From positions 1,736,001 to 1,800,000 of the forward strand of contig OZ240674.1 of NCBI GenBank assembly GCA_965198795.1: a stretch of DNA of 64,000 nucleotides, given 5' to 3'. This DNA is from G965198795 sp965198795. Lineage in GTDB: Bacteria; Pseudomonadota; Alphaproteobacteria; Rhodospirillales; Casp-alpha2. The notes under the pieces were generated by a model, which had not been told where the DNA came from, did no database searches, and was given only the letters and a program-made list of their open reading frames with translations. Below are positions 17,361 to 25,787 of this stretch, in pieces (the first letter of the stretch is position 1; every line of letters starts with the position of its first letter). Both the position numbers and the translations under genes were made by a program.

Positions 17361-18072
17361 GCCCCAGCCACCGTTGAGTATTGTTATTCCCTGCTACAAC
17401 GAGGAAGAAAACCTCCACTCACTGGTTCAGTCCCTCGGGCGTGTTGCCGCTGAAATGCCGGGAATTGAAGTTCTTCTGGTTAACAATGGTTCGAACGATA
17501 GGACCGCCGACGCTCTTGCGTCTCTGGTTGACAGTACCCGTCCGTGGCTCAGAAGTGTCAATGTTACGGTGAACAAGGGATATGGCTACGGCGTTATGCA
17601 AGGCGTGCTGGCCGCACGTGGTGATGTCATCGCCTGGACTCATGCGGATATGCAGACCAACCCGATCGACGTCCTGTCTGCTTATGCTGTCTTTATCATG
17701 TCAGGTCAGGAGAAGCGGATTGTAAAAGGCAAGCGGGCAAACAGAGGTCTTGTCGACACGTTTTTCACGGCCGGCATGTCGATTTTCGCGACCATTGCTC
17801 TTGGCATGCCACTCAATGATATCAACGCGCAGCCAAAACTTTTCGATCGGTCATTTCTCAGTTTGCTCGACGACTATCCACATGATTTTTCGCTCGACCT
17901 GTTTTTGTTGTTACAGGCGAAACAAAACGGGTACGCCGTGCTGACAACACCGGTAATCTTTGCTGAACGATTGCGCGGCGAAGCCAAGGGCGGCGGCACG
18001 TTTAAGGGCAAGATGAGACTGATTGAACGGACTGTCCGGTATATCCTTCATACCCGCAACAAGAGAGGCTGA
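17347..18072 (+). CDS. GT2 family glycosyltransferase (polyprenyl-phosphate sugar synthase type)
   Basis: A 241-residue GT2 protein. Visible motifs are LSIVIPCYNEEENL, VNNGSNDRT, NKGYGYGVMQG and the metal-binding THADMQTNP (DxD-like), as in DPM1-type synthases. It probably transfers a sugar from a nucleotide sugar to polyprenyl phosphate at the cytoplasmic face. It lacks the two C-terminal transmembrane helices of GtrB, so it may rely on the neighbouring GtrA for membrane attachment. It overlaps gtrA by 14 bp, and the next gene follows after 11 bp. Confidence 0.87.
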   Translation: MSSNEPQPPLSIVIPCYNEEENLHSLVQSLGRVAAEMPGIEVLLVNNGSNDRTADALASLVDSTRPWLRSVNVTVNKGYGYGVMQGVLAARGDVIAWTHADMQTNPIDVLSAYAVFIMSGQEKRIVKGKRANRGLVDTFFTAGMSIFATIALGMPLNDINAQPKLFDRSFLSLLDDYPHDFSLDLFLLLQAKQNGYAVLTTPVIFAERLRGEAKGGGTFKGKMRLIERTVRYILHTRNKRG

Positions 18073-18083
18073 GGGCGCCCGCC

Positions 18084-18680
18084 ATGGAAATCATTGTTCA
18101 CCGGATCAACACGTGTGAGGGTTTGGCTGCAACACCAACGACATTCGGTACGGAAATTGATATCCGCGCCTGTGGCTCTCGGCTGATTCTTAATCATGAA
18201 CCGATGCAGGATGGGGAAAACCTCGAAGATTACCTTGATGCCTATGATCACGGGACGCTCGTTTTGAATATCAAGGAAGCTGGCATTGAAGATGCCGTCC
18301 TCGACATGGTTCACGCGCGTGGTATTCGTTCATACTTCCTTCTCGACGTAGAAATGCCTTACGTTTATCGAGCCTCGGTTGGCAGTATGAGCAACTTGGC
18401 TATTCGCTATTCGGAATATGAACCCATAGCGCTGGCAGAATACTTCGCTGGAAAGTTCGATTGGGTATGGATCGATACTGTTACCCAGTTACCCCTCGAC
18501 AATGCGGTGATTGCTAGCCTCAATGGTTATAAGACGTGCTTGGTCTGTCCTGAGCGATGGGGGCGGCCTGAGGATATTGCCGCTTATAAAGCACAACTTG
18601 TTCAGTTTAATTATCAGCCGAATGCGGTGATGACAGCTCGTAAGTATGCAGAGCAATGGCAGCGCACGTCCGCGAACTGA
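18084..18680 (+). CDS. GDPD/PI-PLC-like phosphodiesterase
   Basis: A short (198-residue) TIM-barrel protein related to glycerophosphodiester phosphodiesterases. Visible features are HRINT near the N-terminus (catalytic His), FGTEIDIRACG (metal-binding Glu and Asp) and LILNHEPM (second catalytic His), in the order expected for GDPD. It lacks the ~50 residues that longer family members carry. No signal peptide is seen, so it acts in the cytoplasm, possibly cleaving a phosphodiester made by the upstream enzymes. It is the last gene of the cluster; AT-rich non-coding DNA and an IS remnant follow. Confidence 0.75.
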   Translation: MEIIVHRINTCEGLAATPTTFGTEIDIRACGSRLILNHEPMQDGENLEDYLDAYDHGTLVLNIKEAGIEDAVLDMVHARGIRSYFLLDVEMPYVYRASVGSMSNLAIRYSEYEPIALAEYFAGKFDWVWIDTVTQLPLDNAVIASLNGYKTCLVCPERWGRPEDIAAYKAQLVQFNYQPNAVMTARKYAEQWQRTSAN

Positions 18681-18840
18681 CTGGTCCGGCCTGAATATGA
18701 GTTCATGCTCGTATTCTTATGCGGTGAGGATACTTTCCGGTTTCAGCCTGCATCCAAGAGCTGATTGCGATCATCTGGTATTGTGATCCTAACACTCGCC
18801 CATGCGACGAAGAACGGTCGTTTTTATTGTTATTTTATTA
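18681..18840. other. AT-rich spacer at the right end of the island
   Basis: No gene or clear terminator is seen. The run tattttatta abuts the inverted-repeat end of the IS remnant. Confidence 0.3.
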
Positions 18841-19197
18841 GGGTCTGTCCTATATAACTGATTATTGTGTTATCATGGGACGTATGCGTAAGAGCAGGCT
18901 TAGTCCTTATAAACAGGACCGTTTGATCGAGCATTTTGTTGCGGGTACGACAGCCCGCACGGCTTCTCACTGATGTAGTGTCCATCGCAATACGGCGGCC
19001 TTTTTCTATCCCCGTTTACGTGAACTGATTGTTCTGGAACTGGAAGCCGGGAGCGAAGCCATGCTTGGCGGCGAGATTGAGTGGGCTATTTTTGAAGGAG
19101 TGTGAGCGGCGATTTAACAACAGGGACCCGTCACTCCAATTAACCAAATGAAATAATGGGTTAAACAATATCTTAGATGATTAGCTAGGACAGCCCC
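18841..19197 (+). mobile_element. internally deleted IS1595-family element (right edge of island)
   Basis: Imperfect terminal inverted repeats GGGTCTGTCCTA (18841-18852) and TAGGACAGCCCC (19186-19197) bound a 357-bp element. Inside, from about 18883, the frame reads MRKSRLSPYKQDRLIEHFVA, then after a stop continues as VHRNTAAFFYPRLRELIVLELEAGSEAMLGGEIE. That is the N-terminal part of an IS1595-type transposase. The sequence then jumps directly to the C-terminal end (a CERRFNNRDPS-like segment in another frame). The central catalytic region is deleted, so the copy is a non-autonomous, MITE-like derivative. I could not identify a clear target-site duplication. Confidence 0.8.
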
Positions 19198-19714
19198 GGA
19201 TATTATAACAAAAGTTGCTACTTTTTGACGCCAAGCGAATCTGCGGTTCTTCTGGAAATTCGGCTTTGGCGTCCAAGAAAATTCCACCCCGAAAAACCGA
19301 ATGCCGCGTTTCCGGCCAAGGGTCGTGCGGCTTGCATGTGTTTGGGGCGTTATGACGCTAGGCATATTCACACCCCGTGTTTTTATATGGTTGACGCGTT
19401 CGCGGGACTCGCGCCGGCGTTCGGGACGCCGTTGACAGCCTCGCGGACGCCGCCCGAGTCTCTTTGAACGGCCTTTCGGAACCGGTGCTTGAGCCTTGCG
19501 AGGAAACGCCTCCGGCGTCAAGGCGTCATTCCCGCGAAGGCGGGAATTCAGCCGGGCGGGCCGCGTGCCGGCTTATCCATGAGTAACGGCAATGATCAAG
19601 TGATGGAGGTTGACCTGGTTTCCCGCCTTCGCGGGAATGACAAGGGAAGAGCGGGAATGACGGATCAAACCGCTTGGAAACCCATGAATCGGCCCTACCT
19701 GGCGTCATAACGCC
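19198..19714. repeat. intergenic region with hairpin and dispersed repeat copy R3
   Basis: Near 19225-19274 there is an imperfect inverted repeat (GACGCCAA-GCGAAT / AATTCGG-CTTTGGCGTC) that could form a stem-loop. From 19525 to 19691 lies another copy of the dispersed repeat: GTCATTCCCGCGAAGGCGGG, CCGGGCGGGCCGCG, a central variable part, then CCCGCCTTCGCGGGAATGAC and a 41-bp tail identical in reverse complement to 9584-9624. No supported gene. Confidence 0.75.
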
Positions 19715-20431
19715 TTAGAACTTTATTCTCTCTCCATCCCAGGCAATACAACCGCCGCTGTCTTCCGGCGTGAGGTCATCCAGCACCCGCAGAAGACACC
19801 TTGCCGATTGGTCGGGTTTGAAAAGCTTGCCGGGGGCCACGTTAGCCTGAAAAGGCGCGGAGAGCGTCGTGTCCACCGTTCCGGGATGCAGACCGCAGAC
19901 GACGCCGTGCGGATTGGACCGCGCAAGCTCAATCGCGAAGTTCTTGAGAATCATGTTCACAGCCGCCTTGGACGCCCGGTAGCTGTGCCAGCCGCCCAGC
20001 CTGTTGTCGGAAATGCTGCCGACGCGGGCCGAAAGCACCGCGAACACTCCCCGCTTTCCCTTCGGCAATCTGGGCAAGATGTGCTTTCCAAGAAGCGCCG
20101 GGCCTATGGTGTTGACGACATAGGCCCGCTTCATCGCCTCCGCCGACAAATGCCGCCAGGTTTTTTCCGGTCCCGTCCCTTCTTGTTTATCATGAAGATA
20201 GCCACTGGCGACGATGGCGAGGTCAATCGGGCCTTGAACAATGGAAAGCGCCGCGATGATCGACTGTTCTTCCGCGATATCGACCCGCCCCAGAGAAACC
20301 TTGGGATGACTCTCGCCGCCGCCGGACCGCGACAAGCCGATCACACGTTCCACCCGGCCGTCCGCGGCCAAAGCCCGGACAAAACCGCCGCCGATACCGC
20401 CGGACGCGCCTATGACAAGCGCCGTTTTCAA
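19715..20431 (-). CDS. short-chain dehydrogenase/reductase (CsgA/C-factor-like)
   Basis: A 238-residue SDR. The N-terminal ALVIGASGGIGGGFV is the Rossmann TGxxxGxG motif, NTIGPALLGKHIL corresponds to the NNAG-type strand, and the catalytic residues are Ser in VLSARVGS and YRASK (Tyr-x-x-x-Lys). The C-terminus (GLHPGTVDTTLSAPF) matches the C-factor-like subgroup, whose substrates are mostly unknown. I chose a TTG at 20431 because GGGAG lies 7 bp upstream and the protein then begins right at the Rossmann strand; the open frame extends about 50 codons further without SDR character. It is monocistronic, reading away from creatinase. Confidence 0.85.
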   Translation of the reverse strand: MKTALVIGASGGIGGGFVRALAADGRVERVIGLSRSGGGESHPKVSLGRVDIAEEQSIIAALSIVQGPIDLAIVASGYLHDKQEGTGPEKTWRHLSAEAMKRAYVVNTIGPALLGKHILPRLPKGKRGVFAVLSARVGSISDNRLGGWHSYRASKAAVNMILKNFAIELARSNPHGVVCGLHPGTVDTTLSAPFQANVAPGKLFKPDQSARCLLRVLDDLTPEDSGGCIAWDGERIKF

Positions 20432-21035
20432 CCCGATTCTCCCACATCCTGGCGCGGCGCGGCCGCGGCGGTCCCGGCACGAGCACAAGGAAATCGAACC
20501 TTCCCCCCGGGCATAAACCGCCAGACGACCGCCGGGGGATACGATTAATGTTTGGCGGCGCATATTAAGGCAAAAATGTTGGCCGTCCATGTTGGCTTCC
20601 CGGCGATGGGTGAAGATTACCCGCCCCGCACCGTTCTTGGAAGCCCACCGGGGAGCATGACGAAGAGGTCACCGGCGATGGAGCCGGTGGAGACCTGGAA
20701 CGGGACATTGGCGAAGTCGGCGGTCCCTTGCCGCGCTCGCAGGCGGAACGCCGAACGGCGTTTCGCCGCCGCCGCCGCGCCCGCTTGATCGCTGGTTTTC
20801 GAATAAGACGCGGGTTTAATCATGCATTACGCAAAGGCGGCCGATGAAGGGCGTTGTCGCAAAATCGTCTTACCAGGCGCTTATTGGCGGCGCTCTCTCA
20901 TTATGGTATCAATGACGAACCGGGAACGATGGCGTCGTGCCCTTGCCGCTTTTTCCCATCCTGTACGCCGGGATGAACCGCCCGGGCGTGGTTCTTCCCC
21001 CCAACACCCGGGCGCCGAGCCACGGAGTGTTTTCG
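20432..21035. other. intergenic region between SDR and creatinase genes
   Basis: About 600 bp between two divergent genes. It must contain both promoters. Short frames in it (for example 20617-20823 on the minus strand) show no recognised domain. I see no RNA gene or repeat in it. Confidence 0.4.
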
Positions 21036-22253
21036 ATGGACGTTGCCAACCGCCCGCAAATGTTCACCCGCGAGAACGGCGAGAAAGCCGTGCTGCCGTT
21101 CTCCCGCGCCGAGTACGGCCGCCGCGTCGCCTCCCTTCGCGAAATCATGGCGGCGCGGGATGTGACGACCGTGCTGCTCACGTCCATGCAGAACATTTGC
21201 TATTACACTGGCTTTCTTTATTGCGGCTTTGGACGGTCTTTCGGCGCCGTCGTGACGGCGGACGGAGTAACGACCATTACGCCGAACATAGACGCGGGTC
21301 AGCCCTGGCGCCGCTCCATCGGCGACAACATTATTTACACGGACTGGCGGCGCGGCAACTTCTGGCGCGCGGTCGGCGCGGTTGCCGCCGGCGCCGCTCG
21401 GATAGGAATTGAATCCGATCATTTGACGCTAGCCCAACGGGCGGCCTTGGCCGACTTTCTGAACGATCCGGAACTGGTCGATGTCGCGCCGGACACCATG
21501 GCGGCGCGCATGGTGAAATCGGAAGAGGAAATCACGCTGATAAGGGAAGGAGCCCGCGTCGCCGACGTTGGCGGTTTCGCCATCCGCGGCGCCGTCAAGG
21601 AAGGCGCGCGGGAAATCGACGTGGCCATGGCGGGACGCGACGCCATGGAAAGCGAAATCGCCGCCGCCTTCCCTGACGCCGAATATCGTGACACCTGGGT
21701 TTGGTTTCAGTCCGGCGTCAACACCGACGGCGCCCACAACCCGGTAACGGCGCGCGCGCTGGAGAACGGCGACATTCTCAGCCTCAACGCGTTTCCAATG
21801 ATCTCCGGCTATTACACCGCTTTAGAGCGAACCTTATTCCTGGGCGAGCCGGACACCGCGTCGCTTAGACTATGGGAAGCCAACGTCGGAGCCCATGAAC
21901 TGGGCCTTGGCTTGATCAAACCGGGCGTTTCGTGCGCGTCCGTCTGTGAAGAGATCAACCGCTTCCTCGCGGACCAAAACCTGCTGCAATACCGCTCATT
22001 CGGTTACGGCCATTCGTTTGGCGTTCTGAGCCATTATTATGGCCGGGAAGCGGGGTTGGAGCTGCGCGAGGACATTGAGACCGTGTTGGAACCGGGCATG
22101 GTGGTCTCCATTGAACCCATGATCTGGATTCCGGAGGGCGAACCCGGCGCGGGAGGATACCGGGAACACGATATCCTGATCGTGACGGAAGACGGCGCCG
22201 AAGACATCACGAAGTTCCCTTATGGGCCGGAACATAATATCGTTGGGGGCTAG
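21036..22253 (+). CDS. creatinase (creatine amidinohydrolase)
   Basis: M24-fold enzyme that hydrolyses creatine to sarcosine and urea. The 405-residue product matches the creatinase family closely in length (about 403 residues) and in its terminal KFPYGPEHNIV. Other features are SRAEYGRRV near the N-terminus, NICYYTGFLYCGFGR, GAHNPVTARALENGDILSLNAF (catalytic His region), YGHSFGVLSHYYGREAG and the VSIEPMIWIPE segment. Unlike aminopeptidases of the fold it lacks the full metal-ligand set, as known for creatinase. The ATG at 21036 has GGAG 8 bp upstream; a longer frame upstream is not coding. Creatine use fits a heterotroph living with animal or plankton-derived nitrogen compounds. Confidence 0.88.
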   Translation: MDVANRPQMFTRENGEKAVLPFSRAEYGRRVASLREIMAARDVTTVLLTSMQNICYYTGFLYCGFGRSFGAVVTADGVTTITPNIDAGQPWRRSIGDNIIYTDWRRGNFWRAVGAVAAGAARIGIESDHLTLAQRAALADFLNDPELVDVAPDTMAARMVKSEEEITLIREGARVADVGGFAIRGAVKEGAREIDVAMAGRDAMESEIAAAFPDAEYRDTWVWFQSGVNTDGAHNPVTARALENGDILSLNAFPMISGYYTALERTLFLGEPDTASLRLWEANVGAHELGLGLIKPGVSCASVCEEINRFLADQNLLQYRSFGYGHSFGVLSHYYGREAGLELREDIETVLEPGMVVSIEPMIWIPEGEPGAGGYREHDILIVTEDGAEDITKFPYGPEHNIVGG

Positions 22254-22676
22254 GTCTTCAGACAGACCCCGGGCCGGCGTGCGGCGTTTGCTGAATGGTT
22301 TGACAGCCGTTCAGAACGCCGCCAAGCCGGGTTTGGGAAACTCTTGGCCTCGGAAAACACGGCCCGCCGGCCTTTGCATTCGATCAATTAAGCCGTCTTG
22401 AATTCACCCGCCAGCGCCGGTGAACAGGGTGTTCAATGGCGTTCCAGGACAACCGGGCGTCCCGGCGCGGCCCCGTCAACGTGCTCAAGTCCCGCGCCTG
22501 GGGCGCGCCGCCCCGCTGGCCCGGCGTGACTGGCCTGGCGTGACTGGCCCCGCGTGATTTCCAAGCGGAGCGGCTGGCCGGGCGTGATCTCGAAGCGCAT
22601 CGGCTGGCTGGGCGCATCGGCGGCGGCATGGGCTTTGGTTGCCGGACCGCCCCTGGATCGCCCGATGGCGCCAGCT
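22254..22676. other. intergenic DNA with degenerate tail of an IS5-family element
   Basis: No intact gene. Frames on the minus strand in this stretch look like degraded, frameshifted continuation of the IS5-type transposase fragment at 22677-22925. Tandem CTGGCC/GGCGTGACTGGC-like units occur around 22515-22550. Confidence 0.4.
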
Positions 22677-22925
22677 TCAAGCCCCCTTTCGAAAGGCGGC
22701 GCCGGCGTGAACCGTTGAGGTCGCGGCGCCGGTCGGCACGTATTCGAAGTCCGGGTCCTTGGCCAACGCCTTGATAAGAGCCTGCCGAACCCCGGCCCGC
22801 GCCCAGCGCCGGAACCGCGTGTGGACCGGCTTCCAATGGCCAGGTTCCGGCGGCGGGTCCCGCCATGGCGCGGCCCCCCGGGCCAACCAAGGAACGGCGT
22901 CAATGAAAAGCCGGGGGTCATTCCC
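22677..22925 (-). pseudogene. IS5-family transposase fragment
   Basis: The minus-strand frame reads DPRLFIDAVPWLARGAAPWR, then DPPPEPGHWKPVHTRFRRWA and LIKALAKDPDFEYVPTG. This is the conserved N-terminal (orfA) region of IS5-family transposases (RLF-x-A-x-x-W-x-x-R-x-G-x-x-WRDLP; GxWxxVxxRFxRW). There is no start codon with the N-terminal ~20 residues, and the catalytic DDE half is not recognisable, so it is a decayed remnant. Confidence 0.75.
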
Positions 22926-23110
22926 GGTCCTGCCCCGTTCACCCGCTTCGCCCGCTGTCAGATGCGCGATCCGCGGCCTCCGCTGTCAGATTTGCGATCC
23001 GCGGCCATTGCGCGCCCGTCAATGGTCTTGTGCTTGAGACCGCCCCCTGCTGTTTGCGATCTCGAATCAGAAATCCGCCCGCGCGGAACCCCCCTGAATG
23101 AACACGCCGC
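22926..23110. other. spacer between IS5 remnant and metal-transporter gene
   Basis: It contains a near-duplicated motif (agatgcgcgatccgcggcc / agatttgcgatccgcggcc at about 22961-23006). No gene seen. Confidence 0.3.
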
Positions 23111-23986
23111 TTAGTACTTGAGAGCCGTCCCGGCCAATTCTCTCGCGATGACGCCGAGATTATGCCGGAACATGGACAGATAGCTGACCGCCGGGCCACC
23201 CTTGGCGGACAAGGCGTCCGAGAACAGCCGCCCGCCGACTTGAAGACCGGTTTCGCGGGCAATTTGATCGATAAGAGCAGTGCTGGTGATGTTCTCGGCG
23301 AAGAGGGCGGCGGCCTTCCGTTCCTTGAGCTGCGTGATCAGTGCGGCAAGCTCCCTCGCCGACGGTTCGGCTTCCGTGTCGATCCCGACAGGCGCCAGAA
23401 ACGTCAGTCCATAGGCGTCCGCGAGGTAGCCGAACGCGTCATGCGCCGTCACGACCGTGCGGCGGTTCCCGGGAAGTTTGGCGAGCTGAGCCAGACTGGT
23501 TTCGTGAAGGTTTTTCAGCTTGGCGATATAGGCCGACGCGTTCTTTTTGTATGTTTCCGCATTGGCCGGATCGACCGCCGCCATGCCCTTCGCGATATTC
23601 TCTACGTAGGTGACGCCGTTGGGAAGAGCGTTCCAGGCATGAGGATCGATCTCGCCATCGACTTCCAAGGGAATGACGCCGTCCGTCGCCGTGAACACTT
23701 TCGCCTTCGCGCCGGACGTCTCGATCAAAGTCTTGGACCATGTTTCAAAGCCGAGACCGTTGACGAAGATCACGTCCGCCCCGCTCACCGCCAGGGCGTC
23801 TTCTGCATTGGGCGTGTACAGGTGCGCGTCCGCGTCGGGTCCGACGATTGTGGCGACCTCGGCCAGGTCGCCGGTTACCTGTTTCACCATGTCGCCCAGG
23901 ATCGAGAACGAGGCGACGGCCTTGACCTCCGCCGACGCCGTCATCGGCGTTAAAAGAAGGGTAAGTGCGAGAACGAATTTTTTCAT
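23111..23986 (-). CDS. metal ABC transporter substrate-binding protein (ZnuA/SitA/AztC-like)
   Basis: A 291-residue periplasmic metal-binding protein of cluster A-I, with a cleavable signal peptide (MKKFVLALTLLLTPMTASA). Metal-ligand candidates are His in GPDADAHLYTPN, His in IDPHAWNA, His in VTAHDAFGYLAD, and an acidic residue in FSDALS. NGLGFETW is the usual loop of Mn/Zn-binding members. It lacks the long His-rich loop of ZnuA. Zn, Mn and Co are all possible. It is the last gene of a riboswitch-controlled operon, overlapping the permease gene by 4 bp. The cobalamin riboswitch upstream makes cobalt a serious candidate substrate. Confidence 0.87.
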   Translation of the reverse strand: MKKFVLALTLLLTPMTASAEVKAVASFSILGDMVKQVTGDLAEVATIVGPDADAHLYTPNAEDALAVSGADVIFVNGLGFETWSKTLIETSGAKAKVFTATDGVIPLEVDGEIDPHAWNALPNGVTYVENIAKGMAAVDPANAETYKKNASAYIAKLKNLHETSLAQLAKLPGNRRTVVTAHDAFGYLADAYGLTFLAPVGIDTEAEPSARELAALITQLKERKAAALFAENITSTALIDQIARETGLQVGGRLFSDALSAKGGPAVSYLSMFRHNLGVIARELAGTALKY

Positions 23987-24837
23987 GACGCGATCCTTTC
24001 CTTGGCGGTCGATTGGCCGAGGCGTAAGCCCTGAGGCCCGAAAATCAAGCTAATGGCGTAAAAACCACCAGCGACGAGAATGATGGCCGGGCCCGACGGG
24101 ACGTTCGGCGCGTGGAATGAAATGATCAAACCGATCCAACAGCTCGCCACCGCGAAGCAGAAGGTCGTGAACAGATAGGCGGTGATGGTCGAGACCCAGT
24201 AGCGCGCGGCCGTCGCCGGAAGGATCATGAGGCCGACGGCCATGAGAGTCCCAAGCGCTTTGAAGGCGCCCAGCAGATTGAGCACGACCAGAAACATGAA
24301 CCAAAGCTCGACCGAGCGCGGATTCTTGACCTGACTTTCGAAATAAACCGGATCGAGCGTATTCAGGATAAGCGGCCGCAGAATGACGGCGAAGCTGATT
24401 AAGGTCACTGTCGCCGAAAACCCGATCAGGCCAAGCGTCTCGTTGTCAATACCGAGGATCGAGCCGAACAAAAAGCTCTTCAGCGGCACGGCGGACCCGG
24501 CCGCCGACAAAATGAAGACGCCGAGCGCCAAGGCGACGAGATACAGTGACGCAAGGCTCGCATCCTCGCGAATAATGGTGAAACGCGCGATGACGCTGGT
24601 CAGCAGCGCCACGCCGACGCCGGCGATCAGCCCCCCGGCGATCATGGAATAGACCGACAGGCCGACCGCGGCGAAAGCAATGACGATGCCGGGCACGATG
24701 GCGTGGGCCATCGCCTCGCCCGCCAGCGACAGGCGCCGGAGCACGAGGAACGCCCCCACCGGGGCGACCGAGAAACTCAGCACGGATGTCGCCGCAAGGG
24801 CGCGCTTCATGAAAGCGAAATCCCACCACTCAAACAT
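23983..24837 (-). CDS. metal ABC transporter permease (ZnuB-like)
   Basis: A 284-residue integral membrane protein of the ABC-3 family with seven to nine hydrophobic helices. LSLAGEAMAHAIVPGI is the conserved cytoplasmic coupling segment (S/G-x-A-x-x-H-x-x-x-P-G), and ALGTLMAVGLMILPATAARY is the second family hallmark. The ATG at 24837 overlaps the end of the ATPase gene by 8 bp. The substrate is the same metal as for its binding protein. Confidence 0.88.
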   Translation of the reverse strand: MFEWWDFAFMKRALAATSVLSFSVAPVGAFLVLRRLSLAGEAMAHAIVPGIVIAFAAVGLSVYSMIAGGLIAGVGVALLTSVIARFTIIREDASLASLYLVALALGVFILSAAGSAVPLKSFLFGSILGIDNETLGLIGFSATVTLISFAVILRPLILNTLDPVYFESQVKNPRSVELWFMFLVVLNLLGAFKALGTLMAVGLMILPATAARYWVSTITAYLFTTFCFAVASCWIGLIISFHAPNVPSGPAIILVAGGFYAISLIFGPQGLRLGQSTAKERIAS

Positions 24838-25600
24838 GGGCCGGCGCCTTTTTCCCAACCATTGAGGCCATCCATTCGGCCTGCCCGGCGGTCATATAGC
24901 CTTGCGCCAACAGATTGTCCGGCGTCAGCACGCTCTGCGGCGCGCCGAACCGTGTTTCACCATTCCCGAGCAGCAGCGCCTTGCCGCAATGCTTCAACAC
25001 CGCCGCCAGATCGTGGAGCACGAGAATGACCGCCCGTTCCTCGCCGGCCCAGGCGTCGATCAGGCTCAAGAGCTTTTCTTCCGTTGTCTGGTCGACGGCC
25101 GCGAACGGTTCATCCAACAGGATCAATCGAGCGTCCTGAACGATGGTCCGGGCGAACAGGGCCCGCTGAAGCTGGCCGGAGGACAGCTGGTGTATCGGCC
25201 GTTCCGCAATCTCGGCGACGCCGCAACGTTCCAGCGCTTCATCAACCAGGCGCTTGCGCCTGCCCGTGACGGAACCCCAAAAGCCCAATCCGCGCCAGGC
25301 GCCCATGGCGGCGAGATCACGGACTCTAATCGGAAAACGACGGTCGAATTCGGTGAGCTGACCCAGATAAGCGATTTCGTCTGGGCGGCCCCGGCCCCAA
25401 AAGAGATCACCGCCCAGCGCGGGAATAACGCCTAACAGCGTCTTCACCAGAGTGGATTTCCCCGATCCGTTATGGCCAACGACGGCGAGAACCTCGCCAG
25501 CTTTGAGATCAAAGCCGACACCCGTGAGCAACGGTTTACCCTGACGCCCAAGAGTGAGGTTCGCGGCCGCCACCAGGGGTTGGCGGCTGGAACACGACAT
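24830..25600 (-). CDS. metal ABC transporter ATP-binding protein
   Basis: A 256-residue ATPase with Walker A GHNGSGKST, a Q-loop region (IAYLGQL), signature LSSGQ, Walker B LILLDEP and the switch His in LVLHDLAAVL. It has the length and order of ZnuC/AztA proteins. It starts seven bases after the stop of a 45-codon gene, which is the first gene behind the cobalamin riboswitch, so translation of the operon is probably coupled. Confidence 0.92.
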   Translation of the reverse strand: MSCSSRQPLVAAANLTLGRQGKPLLTGVGFDLKAGEVLAVVGHNGSGKSTLVKTLLGVIPALGGDLFWGRGRPDEIAYLGQLTEFDRRFPIRVRDLAAMGAWRGLGFWGSVTGRRKRLVDEALERCGVAEIAERPIHQLSSGQLQRALFARTIVQDARLILLDEPFAAVDQTTEEKLLSLIDAWAGEERAVILVLHDLAAVLKHCGKALLLGNGETRFGAPQSVLTPDNLLAQGYMTAGQAEWMASMVGKKAPAHV

Positions 25601-25607
25601 GCGCGGC

Positions 25608-25745
25608 TCAGGCGGTCATCGCCGCGGCTACCATCCCCCAAAGGACCGCGCACAAAACACCTGCCGCAGTCAACAGACGCATCGTGCTGCAGACCGTGAC
25701 GTCGAACGCGCCGCCCCGCGCCGAACGGATATATGCTTTAGACAT
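25608..25745 (-). CDS. small single-span membrane protein, first gene of riboswitch-controlled operon
   Basis: A 45-residue reading frame beginning MSKAYIRSARGGAF and ending with one hydrophobic helix (about residues 23-44, LLTAAGVLCAVLWGMVAAA). The ribosome-binding site GGGAAGTG lies about 4-6 bp before the ATG. It fills the space between the riboswitch and the ATPase gene with no other coding option. Its size and one helix recall small auxiliary subunits of cobalt transporters (such as CbtB), but it has no His-rich tail, so I do not name it. Confidence 0.6.
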   Translation of the reverse strand: MSKAYIRSARGGAFDVTVCSTMRLLTAAGVLCAVLWGMVAAAMTA

Positions 25746-25787
25746 TTTCACTTCCCGGGGTCGCCCGCCCCATTCAAGGTTATGACA

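Noticed and set aside
19225..19467. 80-codon plus-strand frame
   Set aside because: It lies in a stem-loop and repeat-rich spacer with no coding signature.
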